From the NCBI GenBank assembly GCA_964539515.1, contig CAZIJO010000104.1:1-19456 (forward strand): a DNA stretch of 19,456 bases. Direction: 5' to 3'. Source of the DNA: JADLHS01 sp964539515. Its GTDB lineage: Bacteria > Verrucomicrobiota > Verrucomicrobiia > Limisphaerales > JADLHS01. Within the stretch, counting starts at the first letter, position 1. Each line of letters begins with the position of its first letter. Shown here piece by piece: positions 7,402 to 15,518 of the stretch. The notes under the pieces are model-generated. The model did not search any database and was not told the DNA's origin. It saw only the letters and a program-made list of their open reading frames with translations. Both the position numbers and the translations under genes were made by a program.

Positions 7402-9246
7402 ATGGCAAAGAACATGAGAGCATCATCTAACAGAGGGAAGTCGGGTTTGTTTGGTTACTTCAAGGGGTTGTTCCGCACTGCGGATGCTCCTGCCGCTGAA
7501 GAGCCGGAATCGTTTGGTGAAACTGATGTAATGGTCGCCGCGCCTGCCCCCACTCCGCCGCCGCCCGTCGCCATCGCGCCTCCCCCAGAATCCAAGAATG
7601 GCAATGGTCATCATGGCGTTCCTGGGCTGGAACTCCCGTTGCAATCGGTGCTCAACGGGTTTCCAAATGAATTGCGGGCGAAGATCCGCATGCAGACCGT
7701 TGGCGATCTCATGATCACCATCGCCCTCGACAAGGTCCTCTCCCAACTTGGCCAAGGTGTGGTCCAGGTTCCGTTTGGTGACATCCGCATTTCAGCCCCT
7801 CACGTCTTTACTTCGGGAACCGAAAGCGACCGCGTTCCGGTCACGCTTCCGCTTGGGGAAGTTCTCTCGCGTCTCAACCCCGCCCTCCTCGTCCGGCGTA
7901 CGGCGCAACGACAAGTCGAAGTCCCCGATGAAATCAGCAGCCCCTTCGACGCGCGCGGACAGGGTCTCACACTTTCGGTGGGGAACGCGCAGCCGGTGAC
8001 CCCGGCTGCACCGCGCAAACCCGCGCCCGGTCCTAGCAGGCCGGTGCGCGGCTCCCTTCATTCCTCAGGCCCCACACCCGCGCCGTCAGCCGCTCCTTCG
8101 CCCGCTGCACCAATTCCGTTTTCCTATCTAAAGGAGCGGAGTGCGCCCGCATCCCGCCCTCAAGCGGCGGCCCCTCAGGCCCGTCCACCGGCCACGGTGC
8201 CGTTCACACCCACACCGCGGAGCCAGCCTCAACCGGCTGCCGCACACCCGGCTGCGGCACCCCAGCCCGCCGCGCCGCAAGCAAACCAATCGGTGATCAC
8301 CACGGCTTTGAATCTACTTTGGGAAGGCTGGCCCGACGCCCTTAAAAAGGAGATCGCGCAGAATGGCCTTGCGGATGCAAAACTCGCCATGCCCACCGAC
8401 TTTGTCGAGGCGGCACTCCGACAGGGTCGAGTGGTGTTCCCTTGGAAATTGTTGCGCAGTTGGATTCGCCCCGCCACGACCCCTGGAGCTTCGGCACACG
8501 ACGCTACGGAGCTGGAGTTGCCGCTCAAGGTGATCGCGCCCTTGTTCATTGCCCGGAAGCAAGTCGCCGTTCAAGCGCCCACGAAGGTAGCGGTGGACGA
8601 GGCCATTCCGAATCTGTTCTTCGGCTTTCCACAACCAGAGGCGGCGCCGCAGGAACCGCCGCCGCAGGAAGTTGCACGTCCGAAGATTGAGCCGGTCGTG
8701 CCCATTGTTCCAGCTGCGTCAATTGAACTGATCCCCACCGCAGTTGCGCCCGAATCCCCCGCATCATTGGGGGTATCCTCTCCACCCAAGCCGGCGGATA
8801 CTAATTATTACATCTGGGATGACGTATCAGACACGACCAGGCTTCACGCCGAGGAAATCAAGCGGAAGGGAGCGAGCGGCACGGAATTCATTACCCGTTA
8901 TGCCTCACCGAATGAAATCGTGTCGCGCGCTGCCGGATTGGAAGGCGTGGTGGGTGCGTTGATAGCGTTGCCCGATGGACTGATGGTTGCCAGTCGAATT
9001 CCAGCGGACATGAGTGGCGATACGCTCGCTGCGTTCCTGCCACAAATCTATTCCAAAGTGAGTCAGTGCACGAAGGAATTGCGATTGGGCGAACTGAACA
9101 ATCTGACATTTACCGTCGGCAACGTTCCGTGGAAAATCTTTCGTGTGAACGCCATTTTCTTCGCCGCTTTCGGCCACGCGGCCCAACCTTTGCCTACCGC
9201 GGAGCTGGCTGCCCTCGCGGTGGAACTCGATCGCAAGAAAAAGTAA
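7402..9246 (+). CDS. Duplicated unknown domain plus C-terminal roadblock domain
   Basis: This is a 614-aa soluble protein. Residues 1-70 are low complexity with a Pro run. Residues about 76-185 and 298-408 look like two copies of one domain. They share a (N/E)G(F/W)P(N/D)(A/E)L(R/K) start, a helix ending in a GxVxxP strand (GVVQVPFGDIRI and GRVVFPWKLLRS), and a later block (VTLPLGEVLSRLNPALLVRR and LELPLKVIAPLFIARK) ending in ..VDEAIPNLF / ..PDEISSPF. They are separated by a Pro/Ala linker (200-295). After a second Pro-rich linker, residues about 500-605 are a roadblock/LC7 domain (EIVSRAAGLEGVVGALIALPDGLMVAS, then FLPQIYSKVSQCTKEL and strands). It is the first gene of an operon with an MglA-like GTPase 6 nt downstream. 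A scaffold or regulator of that GTPase is the natural inference. ATG at 7402 is preceded by GGAAGG; Met5 is an alternative start. Confidence 0.85.
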   Translation: MAKNMRASSNRGKSGLFGYFKGLFRTADAPAAEEPESFGETDVMVAAPAPTPPPPVAIAPPPESKNGNGHHGVPGLELPLQSVLNGFPNELRAKIRMQTVGDLMITIALDKVLSQLGQGVVQVPFGDIRISAPHVFTSGTESDRVPVTLPLGEVLSRLNPALLVRRTAQRQVEVPDEISSPFDARGQGLTLSVGNAQPVTPAAPRKPAPGPSRPVRGSLHSSGPTPAPSAAPSPAAPIPFSYLKERSAPASRPQAAAPQARPPATVPFTPTPRSQPQPAAAHPAAAPQPAAPQANQSVITTALNLLWEGWPDALKKEIAQNGLADAKLAMPTDFVEAALRQGRVVFPWKLLRSWIRPATTPGASAHDATELELPLKVIAPLFIARKQVAVQAPTKVAVDEAIPNLFFGFPQPEAAPQEPPPQEVARPKIEPVVPIVPAASIELIPTAVAPESPASLGVSSPPKPADTNYYIWDDVSDTTRLHAEEIKRKGASGTEFITRYASPNEIVSRAAGLEGVVGALIALPDGLMVASRIPADMSGDTLAAFLPQIYSKVSQCTKELRLGELNNLTFTVGNVPWKIFRVNAIFFAAFGHAAQPLPTAELAALAVELDRKKK

Positions 9247-9252
9247 TTTATT

Positions 9253-9867
9253 ATGGCCATTATCAACCAAGCGACCAAAGAACTGCAGGTCAAGATCGTC
9301 TATTACGGCCCTGCCATGTGCGGGAAGACGACCAACCTTGTGCAGGTTCACGACCACGTGCAAACCGCCGCGGGAAGCAAAGGAAAATTGGTTTCCCTCG
9401 CGACCAGTTCCGACCGCACGCTCTTCTTCGATTTCCTGCCCATCGAGGCCATGTCGATCAAGGGATTCAAGACCAAATTCCAACTCTACACGGTGCCGGG
9501 CCAGGTGATCTACAACACCACGCGCCAGCTGGTGCTGCGCGGTGTGGATGGGATCGTATTCGTCGCCGATTCGCAGTACGAAAAGATGACTGAGAACGTG
9601 GAAAGCCTGCAAAACCTGGCAGATAACTTGAAGGCGCTGAAGCTCAATCTCGACGACATTCCCTACGTGCTGCAATACAACAAGCGGGACCTGCCGAATG
9701 CCGCCCCGATTGAGTACATGGACTTTCTGCTCAACAATCGGGACGTGCACGTCCCATCCTTTGGCGGTGCTGCGCACAAGTGCGAAGGGGTCTTCGAGAC
9801 GCTCAACATGATCACCCGGATGTTGCTCAACAAGTTCATTAACCGAAGCATTCCGCAGTACGCATGA
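9253..9867 (+). CDS. mglA: MglA-like small Ras-family GTPase
   Basis: This is a 204-aa cytoplasmic GTPase, close to the usual MglA length of about 195 aa. The P-loop is GPAMCGKTTN (residues 19-28), with switch I in SSDRTLFFDFLPI (52-64). The G3 motif is TVPGQ (80-84), where Thr replaces the usual Asp as in MglA proteins. It is followed by the family signature VIYNTTRQLVLRGVDGIVFV. G4 is NKRD (143-146). In Myxococcus and Thermus such proteins set cell polarity and are controlled by the roadblock protein MglB as GTPase activator. Here roadblock genes lie on both sides: 6 nt after the 614-aa gene and 1 nt before the 159-aa roadblock gene. The cellular output (motility, polarity, envelope placement) cannot be told from the window. 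Confidence 0.93.
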   Translation: MAIINQATKELQVKIVYYGPAMCGKTTNLVQVHDHVQTAAGSKGKLVSLATSSDRTLFFDFLPIEAMSIKGFKTKFQLYTVPGQVIYNTTRQLVLRGVDGIVFVADSQYEKMTENVESLQNLADNLKALKLNLDDIPYVLQYNKRDLPNAAPIEYMDFLLNNRDVHVPSFGGAAHKCEGVFETLNMITRMLLNKFINRSIPQYA

Positions 9868-9868
9868 T

Positions 9869-10348
9869 ATGGCTACCCTCCCCCAGTTATTCGAGGAAGA
9901 TATTCAGCGGATCGAGGATGTTTTACGCGAGTATCTGGAGCGCTGTGACGCCACGACAGCGATTGTCATCGACAAAGGTGGCTTCCTTATTGCCAACCAG
10001 GGTGATGCCCGCCGGTTCGATTTGACGACCATCGCAGCCCTGGCTTCGGGTGCGTACATGGCCAATCAGACGATTGCCAACCTCGTCCATGAGGAGAATT
10101 TCGACAGTGTTTATCAGCAGGGCGACAAATTCAGCATGTTCGTTGCGAACATTGACGAATGTTGCCTCTTGATGGTCATATTCTCGTCCAAAGTTGGTGT
10201 GGGCGTTGTTAAATACCATGCCGCGGAAGCGCGCGCCGAAATCGCTGCCCAACTTCAAACTGCCCAGGAACGTGATCCTGATGCCGGCCTTGATCTTTCA
10301 GTCCTTAATATGGCCGACCCGAGCGAGTTGTTCAAACGGCGCGCATAA
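9869..10348 (+). CDS. Roadblock/LC7 protein, MglB-like
   Basis: This is a 159-aa cytoplasmic protein. An N-terminal helix (EEDIQRIEDVLREYLERCD) is followed by the roadblock core: TTAIVIDKGGFLIANQGD, a helix with TTIAALASGAYMANQTIANLV, strands FDSVYQQGDKFSMFVANI and CCLLMVIFSS, and a closing amphipathic helix. The IVIDKGGFLIA strand-turn-strand is typical of MglB/roadblock proteins, and the length equals that of typical MglB. It starts 1 nt after the GTPase stop, so the two are coupled, but the order is GTPase first, unlike mglBA of Myxococcus. A GTPase-activating or scaffold role toward the adjacent GTPase is inferred from family and position. The C-terminal tail ends with SELFKRRA. Confidence 0.88.
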   Translation: MATLPQLFEEDIQRIEDVLREYLERCDATTAIVIDKGGFLIANQGDARRFDLTTIAALASGAYMANQTIANLVHEENFDSVYQQGDKFSMFVANIDECCLLMVIFSSKVGVGVVKYHAAEARAEIAAQLQTAQERDPDAGLDLSVLNMADPSELFKRRA

Positions 10349-10727
10349 CGTGAGGTAAAGATCGGGCGTTAAGGTCGGGCCGTGACCCGCCCACGCCCAA
10401 ATTCTCAGCCTGGTTTCGGACACAGTCAGATTAGCGGGTGAGCTCTCGCAGAAGACTCCGGTTCTTTTCCTTTACACCTTCATCCTGCGGCTGTCTTGGG
10501 TTCGGTTTGGATCTCCTTCTGCGGTGCGAAGCCCGTGGCTTTGTGTGGACCATGTGCCAGAATGGGTGGCTTCCTGGCCGTCCTCATCTACACAACCAAT
10601 AAACACTCGGTTTACCCTGCCATAAGAATGGCTACCCCTGAGTTATGTTGGGTTGGGTCTTGCTTTAGGCTTGTTGGAACCAGGATTCTGCAGCTATTCG
10701 GTCATTGAGAGAAGCTCGCCACTAACC
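10349..10727. other. 379-bp convergent intergenic region
   Basis: This region lies between the end of the plus-strand GTPase operon and the end of the minus-strand bat cluster. It holds the hairpin at 10364-10398 and a small GCCAT-AAGA-ATGGC stem (10619-10632). A TTG-started frame at 10496-10708 has no family resemblance and is not called. Nothing else is recognised. Confidence 0.5.
10364..10398 (+). terminator. Possible terminator of the GTPase operon
   Basis: GGGCGT (10364-10369) pairs with ACGCCC (10393-10398), and an inner CGGG/CCCG stem can form, giving a GC-rich hairpin 15 nt after the roadblock gene. The 3' side continues AAATTCTC, not a T-run, so termination would be weak or need help. 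Confidence 0.4.
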
Positions 10728-10856
10728 TCAACGACGTTTCTGCGGCTTGTTGGCGTCGGAATCATCATTCGAGGTGAGCCACCAGACAATCATGGCCGGG
10801 CCAAAGCAGAGCGCCAAACCGATCGGCATCGCGAAAATACTCCAAAATTTATCCAT
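10728..10856 (-). CDS. 42-aa single-span membrane protein
   Basis: This is a small frame from ATG (10856-10854) to TGA (10730-10728). The protein begins MDKFWSIFAMPIGLALCF, continues with a hydrophobic span through PAMIVWWL, and ends in a charged tail (SNDDSDANKPQKRR). That arrangement, one membrane helix of about 20 residues and a basic C-terminus, is typical of real small membrane proteins and unlikely by chance in this GC-rich DNA. It lies 54 nt after the BatE stop on the same strand, so it is probably the last gene of the bat cluster. No Shine-Dalgarno is visible. The family is not recognised; it may be an accessory subunit of the Bat membrane assembly (inference). Confidence 0.65.
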   Translation of the reverse strand: MDKFWSIFAMPIGLALCFGPAMIVWWLTSNDDSDANKPQKRR

Positions 10857-10910
10857 AGCGGACGGGAGGGTGCGGGGTGAGCTGACGCTTGTAAAGCCAT
10901 TATCACCCAG

Positions 10911-11651
10911 TTAGCGCGGGCAGACCAGCGCGAATTGGTCACTTTCCAGCCAGCCCAAGCTCCGGCTCGTTCGAACCAGCACGTAGTTGCCCTGCACCCG
11001 TTCGCGCCGAGCAGGTTCACCTGGTGCCAGTTGCATCACCGTTTCAGCGTCCTTGGTCGGCGAAAGGCGCAAAGCTGCACCCGGGCCGATTACGAAACCG
11101 ATCTCTGTACGCGTGTGCGCCCCAATCTGGGCTGGCAAGCTAATCAGGAAAACAGCCAGACCCGATGCTGCCAGAGCCTGTGCCCAGCTTGTCTTGGGAC
11201 GCCGCAGAAAGCCGGGCAGGGTGATCAGTCCAACCGCAACCCAAAGGCTCACCCCTCCTACCCATGCCCACACATTAGCCGGAAGCCAGGTGGACGGTAT
11301 TTCGTGCCAAGCATGGGTGGGCGACTCTAGTTGAGCGGTCTTGCGTGCAAACTGCAAATTTGCTCGCGCCGCTGGATGCGCTGGATCAAGCCATACCGCC
11401 CGCTCCCAAGCCAGAATGGCCTCGCCGACGCGGCCGTCCTGCCAGGTGGCCAGGCCAAGATTCTGCCATCCCCCCGAACTTGGCTTCTCTGCGACCGCGT
11501 CAGCAAACCATTTCGCCGCCCCGGCAAAATCGCGCTTCCCATACGCTTCCATTCCGCGCTGAAAGGCAATCTCCCCCGGCGAAATTGCAAGTGCATATGC
11601 AACCAACCCCAGCAGCAAGATCGTGGAAAGCACTCTCTGCCTCATATTCAC
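10911..11651 (-). CDS. batE: BatE-like TPR and SH3-type membrane protein
   Basis: This is a 246-aa protein. Residues 1-22 are a signal peptide or anchor (STILLLGLVAYALA). Residues about 25-105 contain two TPR units (IAFQRGMEAYGKRDFAGAAKWF and NLGLATWQDGRVGEAILAWERAVWLDP). Two membrane segments follow at about 127-148 and 156-176, then a C-terminal SH3-like domain (FVIGPGAALRLSP, VMQLAPGEPA, GNYVLVRTSRSLGWLESDQF). The TPR-TM-TM-SH3 order and the position after BatD match BatE of Bacteroides aerotolerance-type operons. The start is GTG at 11651, forming a GTGA overlap with the BatD stop. ATG at 11645 is an alternative that would leave a 2-nt gap. It probably works as a periplasmic-facing partner of BatA/B/D. 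Confidence 0.8.
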   Translation of the reverse strand: MNMRQRVLSTILLLGLVAYALAISPGEIAFQRGMEAYGKRDFAGAAKWFADAVAEKPSSGGWQNLGLATWQDGRVGEAILAWERAVWLDPAHPAARANLQFARKTAQLESPTHAWHEIPSTWLPANVWAWVGGVSLWVAVGLITLPGFLRRPKTSWAQALAASGLAVFLISLPAQIGAHTRTEIGFVIGPGAALRLSPTKDAETVMQLAPGEPARRERVQGNYVLVRTSRSLGWLESDQFALVCPR

Positions 11652-13507
11652 AACAGTTTCTCCAATCGGAGCAACACAAGCTCGATCTCGGCCGACGTAG
11701 CTGGCAGAGTAAGCCCTTCCGCGGTGTACGCCCCAAACTGGGCCGCATCGGCGGCAGCGAAGAATTGCCGCACCGTTTGGCCAGTATTGTTCTGCCGCTC
11801 CTGATCGGTGAGCAAAGCGAGAATGTCGGTCGCAACCAACGCGCGCGGCTCCGCAGGAAAGTGGGGGGCGGCCGCGACCCGCATCGCCTCTAGACCCGAC
11901 CTCAGCACCCCGGCGGTATCACCACGTCGCACTGCCACCCGCAATGAGCGGCGCACCCGCCGCAAGGAGCGTCGGGCTCGCCGCCGGGCCAGGATGTCCG
12001 GATGCGCCGCAAGATATCGCCGGCGACGATCCCATAGCCACAGCCCGATGAAGCCAAACGCCGGAGTGACCTGGACCAGTGGAAACCAACCACGCAGAGC
12101 CAACGGGATCAAGCTCCCAGCAGTTTTTCCGGGCGAGGTCGCAAGTTCACTCAAGGTCAGTTCCTTTGCCTCGCCATGGTTCTCTGACGCTGCAAGCGCT
12201 TGTGCCTGGGTGTCGGCAGGTTGGATGCCGGGGTTTACTAATACTCGGAGCGACGGAATGGTCAGGTCCACATAGGCCGCACGGGCAGGATCAAAATAGC
12301 TGAATGGCAATTCCGGCGTGCCCCGCACGGCCTCAGTCAGGGGAATTAGCGAGTAGCTGAAAGTGACGAATCCGCGCGCCCGAACCTCCGCAAGGGGTGC
12401 TCCTGAAGTCTCCGCAAACACCTGCCATTCGCGGGTGGGCTTGGGTGCCGGTCGCAACAACCGGCCGAGGTTACCTTGGCCTCGAACGGTGACGGTGAGT
12501 CTCACCGGTTCCCCCACGCGCAGAACGTTGGTCGCCAGTGCGGGTGGGTCCGTCGTAAAGTGGCCGATCCCACCCGTGAAGCCCGGCAGTTCCCCTGCTT
12601 TGGGCAAGGGGCTTACCGTGATCGTGACCGGATCGGACTCCACGAGTCTCAGGCCTGGAAGTTCACCCGGAATGATCACTGGGCCGCCAAAAAGGCCCCC
12701 TGATTCAAATCCCTGAGCGGTGATTGTAATCTTGCCGGCGCGCAAAGGGATGAGCGTTGTGTCGTGAATGAAACTTGCGCGGTTCGTCCCTTTCCCGGCG
12801 CCGGCCTCAATGCGCTGTTGCGTAAAGGCGCGGTCTACCAGAATGCCATCGCCGTGGAGCTCCACCTGGGTCAGTCCCTGAATCGTTCCCTGATCGGTGG
12901 CGCTTTGCCGTACGCGCACATCCACCGCCTGGCCGGCATACAGGTTCGTTCCCGGCAACTCCAGCCGCAGCCGCGCTATGGACTGGGTGGGGGTCACACT
13001 GACCGGGACCACTTCGAGTTGGGCGGCTGGCACCGGAACCGTTTGTCCGTAAACCTGAATGGTGAACGCCGGCATGACATAGGAACCGGGCTGGTCACTC
13101 CGGGCGTGGAAATTGAACGCGCTGAGCGGCAGGAGCGTGCCGCCAAGCTGCCGGAACGCCTGCCCGCGCGCGCCGGGGCGCACGACCAGTCCGCTGGGGG
13201 ATGGCAACGGCTCCGGCAGATTGATTGAATCTTGGATTGCGTCGAGCGTGAGGCGATACGTTGCTTCCGCGCCGACGCGGACAACGGGCGGATCAAATAT
13301 CGCCAGCGCCTGCTTCGGTGCCGTCGTAACCACCGGCGGCTGCGATTGCATCAGCACCATCAACGGGTCAGGTGCGTTCGACGGCTGGGCGACGGATGTC
13401 GGTGCGGCGAACTGCAGTACCATGAGCGGAAGGGCCAGCCAGCCACGGATCGCGGCGGAACCGGCCTCAGCCTGGTTTCTTAATGAATCGTTATCGCAGC
13501 GCCTCAC
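11648..13507 (-). CDS. batD: BatD-like protein
   Basis: This is a 619-aa membrane protein of the BatD family. A signal peptide follows a long n-region (RGWLALPLMVLQFAAPTSVAQ, about residues 21-41). The exported part is made of beta-sandwich repeats, seen as IFDPPVVRVGAEATYRLTL, LPGTNLYAGQAVDVRV and VLRVGEPVRLTVTVRGQGNL. It also contains the conserved-looking SYSLIPLTEAVRGTPELPFSYFDP. One membrane helix lies at about 470-492 (VQVTPAFGFIGLWLWDRRRR). A 120-residue Arg-rich helical cytoplasmic domain ends the protein. BatD proteins accompany MoxR, BatA and BatB in envelope and stress-tolerance clusters; the exact role is unknown. The GTG start overlaps the stop of the BatB-BatC fusion gene as GTGA, and its own stop overlaps batE the same way. 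Confidence 0.85.
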   Translation of the reverse strand: MRRCDNDSLRNQAEAGSAAIRGWLALPLMVLQFAAPTSVAQPSNAPDPLMVLMQSQPPVVTTAPKQALAIFDPPVVRVGAEATYRLTLDAIQDSINLPEPLPSPSGLVVRPGARGQAFRQLGGTLLPLSAFNFHARSDQPGSYVMPAFTIQVYGQTVPVPAAQLEVVPVSVTPTQSIARLRLELPGTNLYAGQAVDVRVRQSATDQGTIQGLTQVELHGDGILVDRAFTQQRIEAGAGKGTNRASFIHDTTLIPLRAGKITITAQGFESGGLFGGPVIIPGELPGLRLVESDPVTITVSPLPKAGELPGFTGGIGHFTTDPPALATNVLRVGEPVRLTVTVRGQGNLGRLLRPAPKPTREWQVFAETSGAPLAEVRARGFVTFSYSLIPLTEAVRGTPELPFSYFDPARAAYVDLTIPSLRVLVNPGIQPADTQAQALAASENHGEAKELTLSELATSPGKTAGSLIPLALRGWFPLVQVTPAFGFIGLWLWDRRRRYLAAHPDILARRRARRSLRRVRRSLRVAVRRGDTAGVLRSGLEAMRVAAAPHFPAEPRALVATDILALLTDQERQNNTGQTVRQFFAAADAAQFGAYTAEGLTLPATSAEIELVLLRLEKLL

Positions 13508-15480
13508 CAGTTTTTCCCTTTGCGATCCTTGGGCTTGCCCTCATTTCCCTGGCCGATCGGTAACCGCGCGTTTCCGCCAAGTTTAAAGCCATCGAGCAAT
13601 TGCCCGGCCTGCTCGGGAGAGATCTGCATCTCCTTGCCTTCGCGGCCCACGCCTTCCTGCATTCCGGGTTTCGGGCCGAAGGGTTCATCCTCTTCTTCGT
13701 CCTCTTCCTCGCCCGGGCCGGGCGGGATGCCTTCGCCCGGAATTTTTCCTCTGAGTGCCTTCATCACCATACCCAGTTCGGCCTGCATCTGGCCCAGCCC
13801 CTCCTGTGCACTTTGCATCTCGCGCATACTGTCCACCAGCTTCGCGATGTGACGGTCTACCACGTCGGCGTTATGTTGCGCGTCTGCGTCCACAGGCTTC
13901 AACTCCACCGCACTTCTGAAATCGCCGGATGCCCGTTGCCATTTCGTCAGTACGTTGCCATGCACTTCCAGCGCCCGCCGAATCGCGGTCGTCGCGGCCT
14001 TTATCTCCCGGCGCACACCGCGTCCCCGCTGGTACGCCTCCAGCATTTTCGCCACATCATCACTTGCCAGGGCTTCAGTGGCGGCCTGTGTCGCGGCGGC
14101 GGCGGCGCTGCTGGCGGCCTGCGCCCGTGCGGCGGTTTTTTTGCCATCCGGCGATTTTTTTAATTCCGCTTCGCCAAGGGCAAAGCGCGTCAGGCCGAGA
14201 TTGTACAACGCCGGTGGCTGCAGGTGTGCTTGCTGGCTTGCCACGGCGCTTTGCAACCACGCCTCAGCCTCCAGCCATTGCCCAGCGCGCAGTTTCTCCG
14301 TACCTGCGTTGAAGAACTCCCGAGGCTTGGCTGGGGCCGGCGGTGCGCTGGTCAGTGCCGCTTCATTCGTGCCGGCGAGGGAGTTGCCCATTGTGAGGAC
14401 CAAACCCAATACGACAATCCGGAGCGCCAACGGTTGCGGTATTTTTGATTCGGCATTCTGCATATTTGGTCGTTTGCGCCGCGTTCCCAGCAGGGATTCG
14501 ATCACCAGCAACCCCAACACGGCGGCGACCGGGACGTGATAACGATCGATGGCGGATCGATTTGCCCGCGCCGAATCTCCGGCACCTTCTGTCGTTGCCA
14601 GCACCGAATGAACCCGGGTCAGGCCTTCGCCAACCGGTCCCAGCGGAAAATAGCTTCCGCGGGTCGCCTGGGCCACGGCCCGCAACGTTGCTTCATCCAG
14701 CCGGCTGCGAACAATTTCGCCCCGCGAATCCCGCAAGAACTCCGGTTTGCCTTGGTCGGTGCGAATTTGGATTTCCGCCCCCGCCGGGGTCCCGACACCC
14801 AGAGTGAAGACCACGACGTTGTTTGTCACCAGCGATTGCGCCATGCGGACCCCGCCTTTTTCCAAATCCTCCCCATCCGTGATGAGCACCATTACCTTGC
14901 GGCGATCAATTTTTTCCATGCCGTGAAATGCCTCGTCGAGGGCCCGCCCGATGTCAGTGCCCGGCACCGGGATGGCCTTCTCATCCAGAGCGACCAGGGC
15001 GTCTTCGAAGGCCCCGTGGTCAAAGGTCAGCGGACATTGCAAGAATGCCTGGCCTGCAAACGCCACCAGCCCGATCCGCCCGCGGCCCTGTCGCCGCACA
15101 AAGTCGAGGATCGCCAGCTTGGTCCGTTCCAAGCGACTTGGGGTGACGTCGGTCGCCAGCATGCTTTGGGAACAATCCACCACAAACATGATGTCTTCGC
15201 CCAACGATTGTCCGCCGTCCGCCTGTTCGCCCCATTGCGGTCGTGCCATTGCCAAGCCTATGCCGGCCATGCCCGTCACGAGCAAAGCTTGCTTGAAGGC
15301 GCGTCGCGCCGGGCTGTGTGAGCGCGTGAGCTCAGCCAGGAAATGCGGGGCGGCGAGGAGGGCGAGTTGCCGTTTTCTGGCCCAAGCGGAGTAGCAATGC
15401 AGGGCCACAAGGAGCATTGGCCCCAAGGCGGCAAGCCAGAGCCAGCGCGGTTCGGCAAATTGCGGATGGGCAAAGTCCAT
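13504..15480 (-). CDS. batB: BatB-BatC fusion (VWA domain plus TPR region)
   Basis: This is a 658-aa protein that joins two normally separate Bat proteins. Residues 1-80 have two membrane segments (LWLAALGPMLLVALHCY and FKQALLVTGMAGIGLAMA). Residues 94-290 are a von Willebrand A domain with a MIDAS made of DCSQS (102-106), T175 (PGTDIG) and D202 (ITDGED). A third membrane segment is at about 316-332. Residues 338-350 (RPNMQNAESKIPQP) are the linker. Then a signal-like hydrophobic stretch (LALRIVVLGLVLTMGNSLAG, 351-370) leads into the BatC part: TPR-like helices from about 388 to 560, an acidic run (GEEEDEEEDEP) and a basic Gly/Lys tail. Met340 (ATG at 14463) would be a normal start for a separate batC with signal peptide. 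No stop or frameshift separates the parts. The stop overlaps batD. Confidence 0.87.
   Translation of the reverse strand: MDFAHPQFAEPRWLWLAALGPMLLVALHCYSAWARKRQLALLAAPHFLAELTRSHSPARRAFKQALLVTGMAGIGLAMARPQWGEQADGGQSLGEDIMFVVDCSQSMLATDVTPSRLERTKLAILDFVRRQGRGRIGLVAFAGQAFLQCPLTFDHGAFEDALVALDEKAIPVPGTDIGRALDEAFHGMEKIDRRKVMVLITDGEDLEKGGVRMAQSLVTNNVVVFTLGVGTPAGAEIQIRTDQGKPEFLRDSRGEIVRSRLDEATLRAVAQATRGSYFPLGPVGEGLTRVHSVLATTEGAGDSARANRSAIDRYHVPVAAVLGLLVIESLLGTRRKRPNMQNAESKIPQPLALRIVVLGLVLTMGNSLAGTNEAALTSAPPAPAKPREFFNAGTEKLRAGQWLEAEAWLQSAVASQQAHLQPPALYNLGLTRFALGEAELKKSPDGKKTAARAQAASSAAAAATQAATEALASDDVAKMLEAYQRGRGVRREIKAATTAIRRALEVHGNVLTKWQRASGDFRSAVELKPVDADAQHNADVVDRHIAKLVDSMREMQSAQEGLGQMQAELGMVMKALRGKIPGEGIPPGPGEEEDEEEDEPFGPKPGMQEGVGREGKEMQISPEQAGQLLDGFKLGGNARLPIGQGNEGKPKDRKGKNW
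14441..14463 (-). repeat. Short dispersed repeat, copy inside batB-batC
   Basis: This 23-bp stretch, with core ATTCGGCATT on the + strand, is identical at 20 of 23 positions and in the same orientation to 15545-15567 in the batA-batB spacer. Here it is translated as MQNAESKI, the linker between the BatB and BatC parts. Confidence 0.6.
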
Positions 15481-15490
15481 GAGTTAGTTA

Positions 15491-15518
15491 AAAATGCAAA
15501 ATGCAAAATGCAAAATGC
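15491..15518 (+). repeat. Four tandem copies of AAAATGC
   Basis: The 7-mer AAAATGC is repeated four times without interruption (15491-15497, 15498-15504, 15505-15511, 15512-15518), 11 nt upstream of the batB start on the minus strand. A 7-bp unit that is not a multiple of 3 in non-coding DNA is prone to slippage, so copy number may vary between strains. Confidence 0.9.

Noticed and set aside
8905..9777. 290-aa open frame on the minus strand
   Set aside because: It runs antisense across the end of the 614-aa gene and most of the GTPase gene, both of which have clear family motifs. The frame is a by-product of codon bias.
15491..15518. CRISPR array
   Set aside because: The AAAATGC units are directly adjacent without spacers and no cas gene is present.
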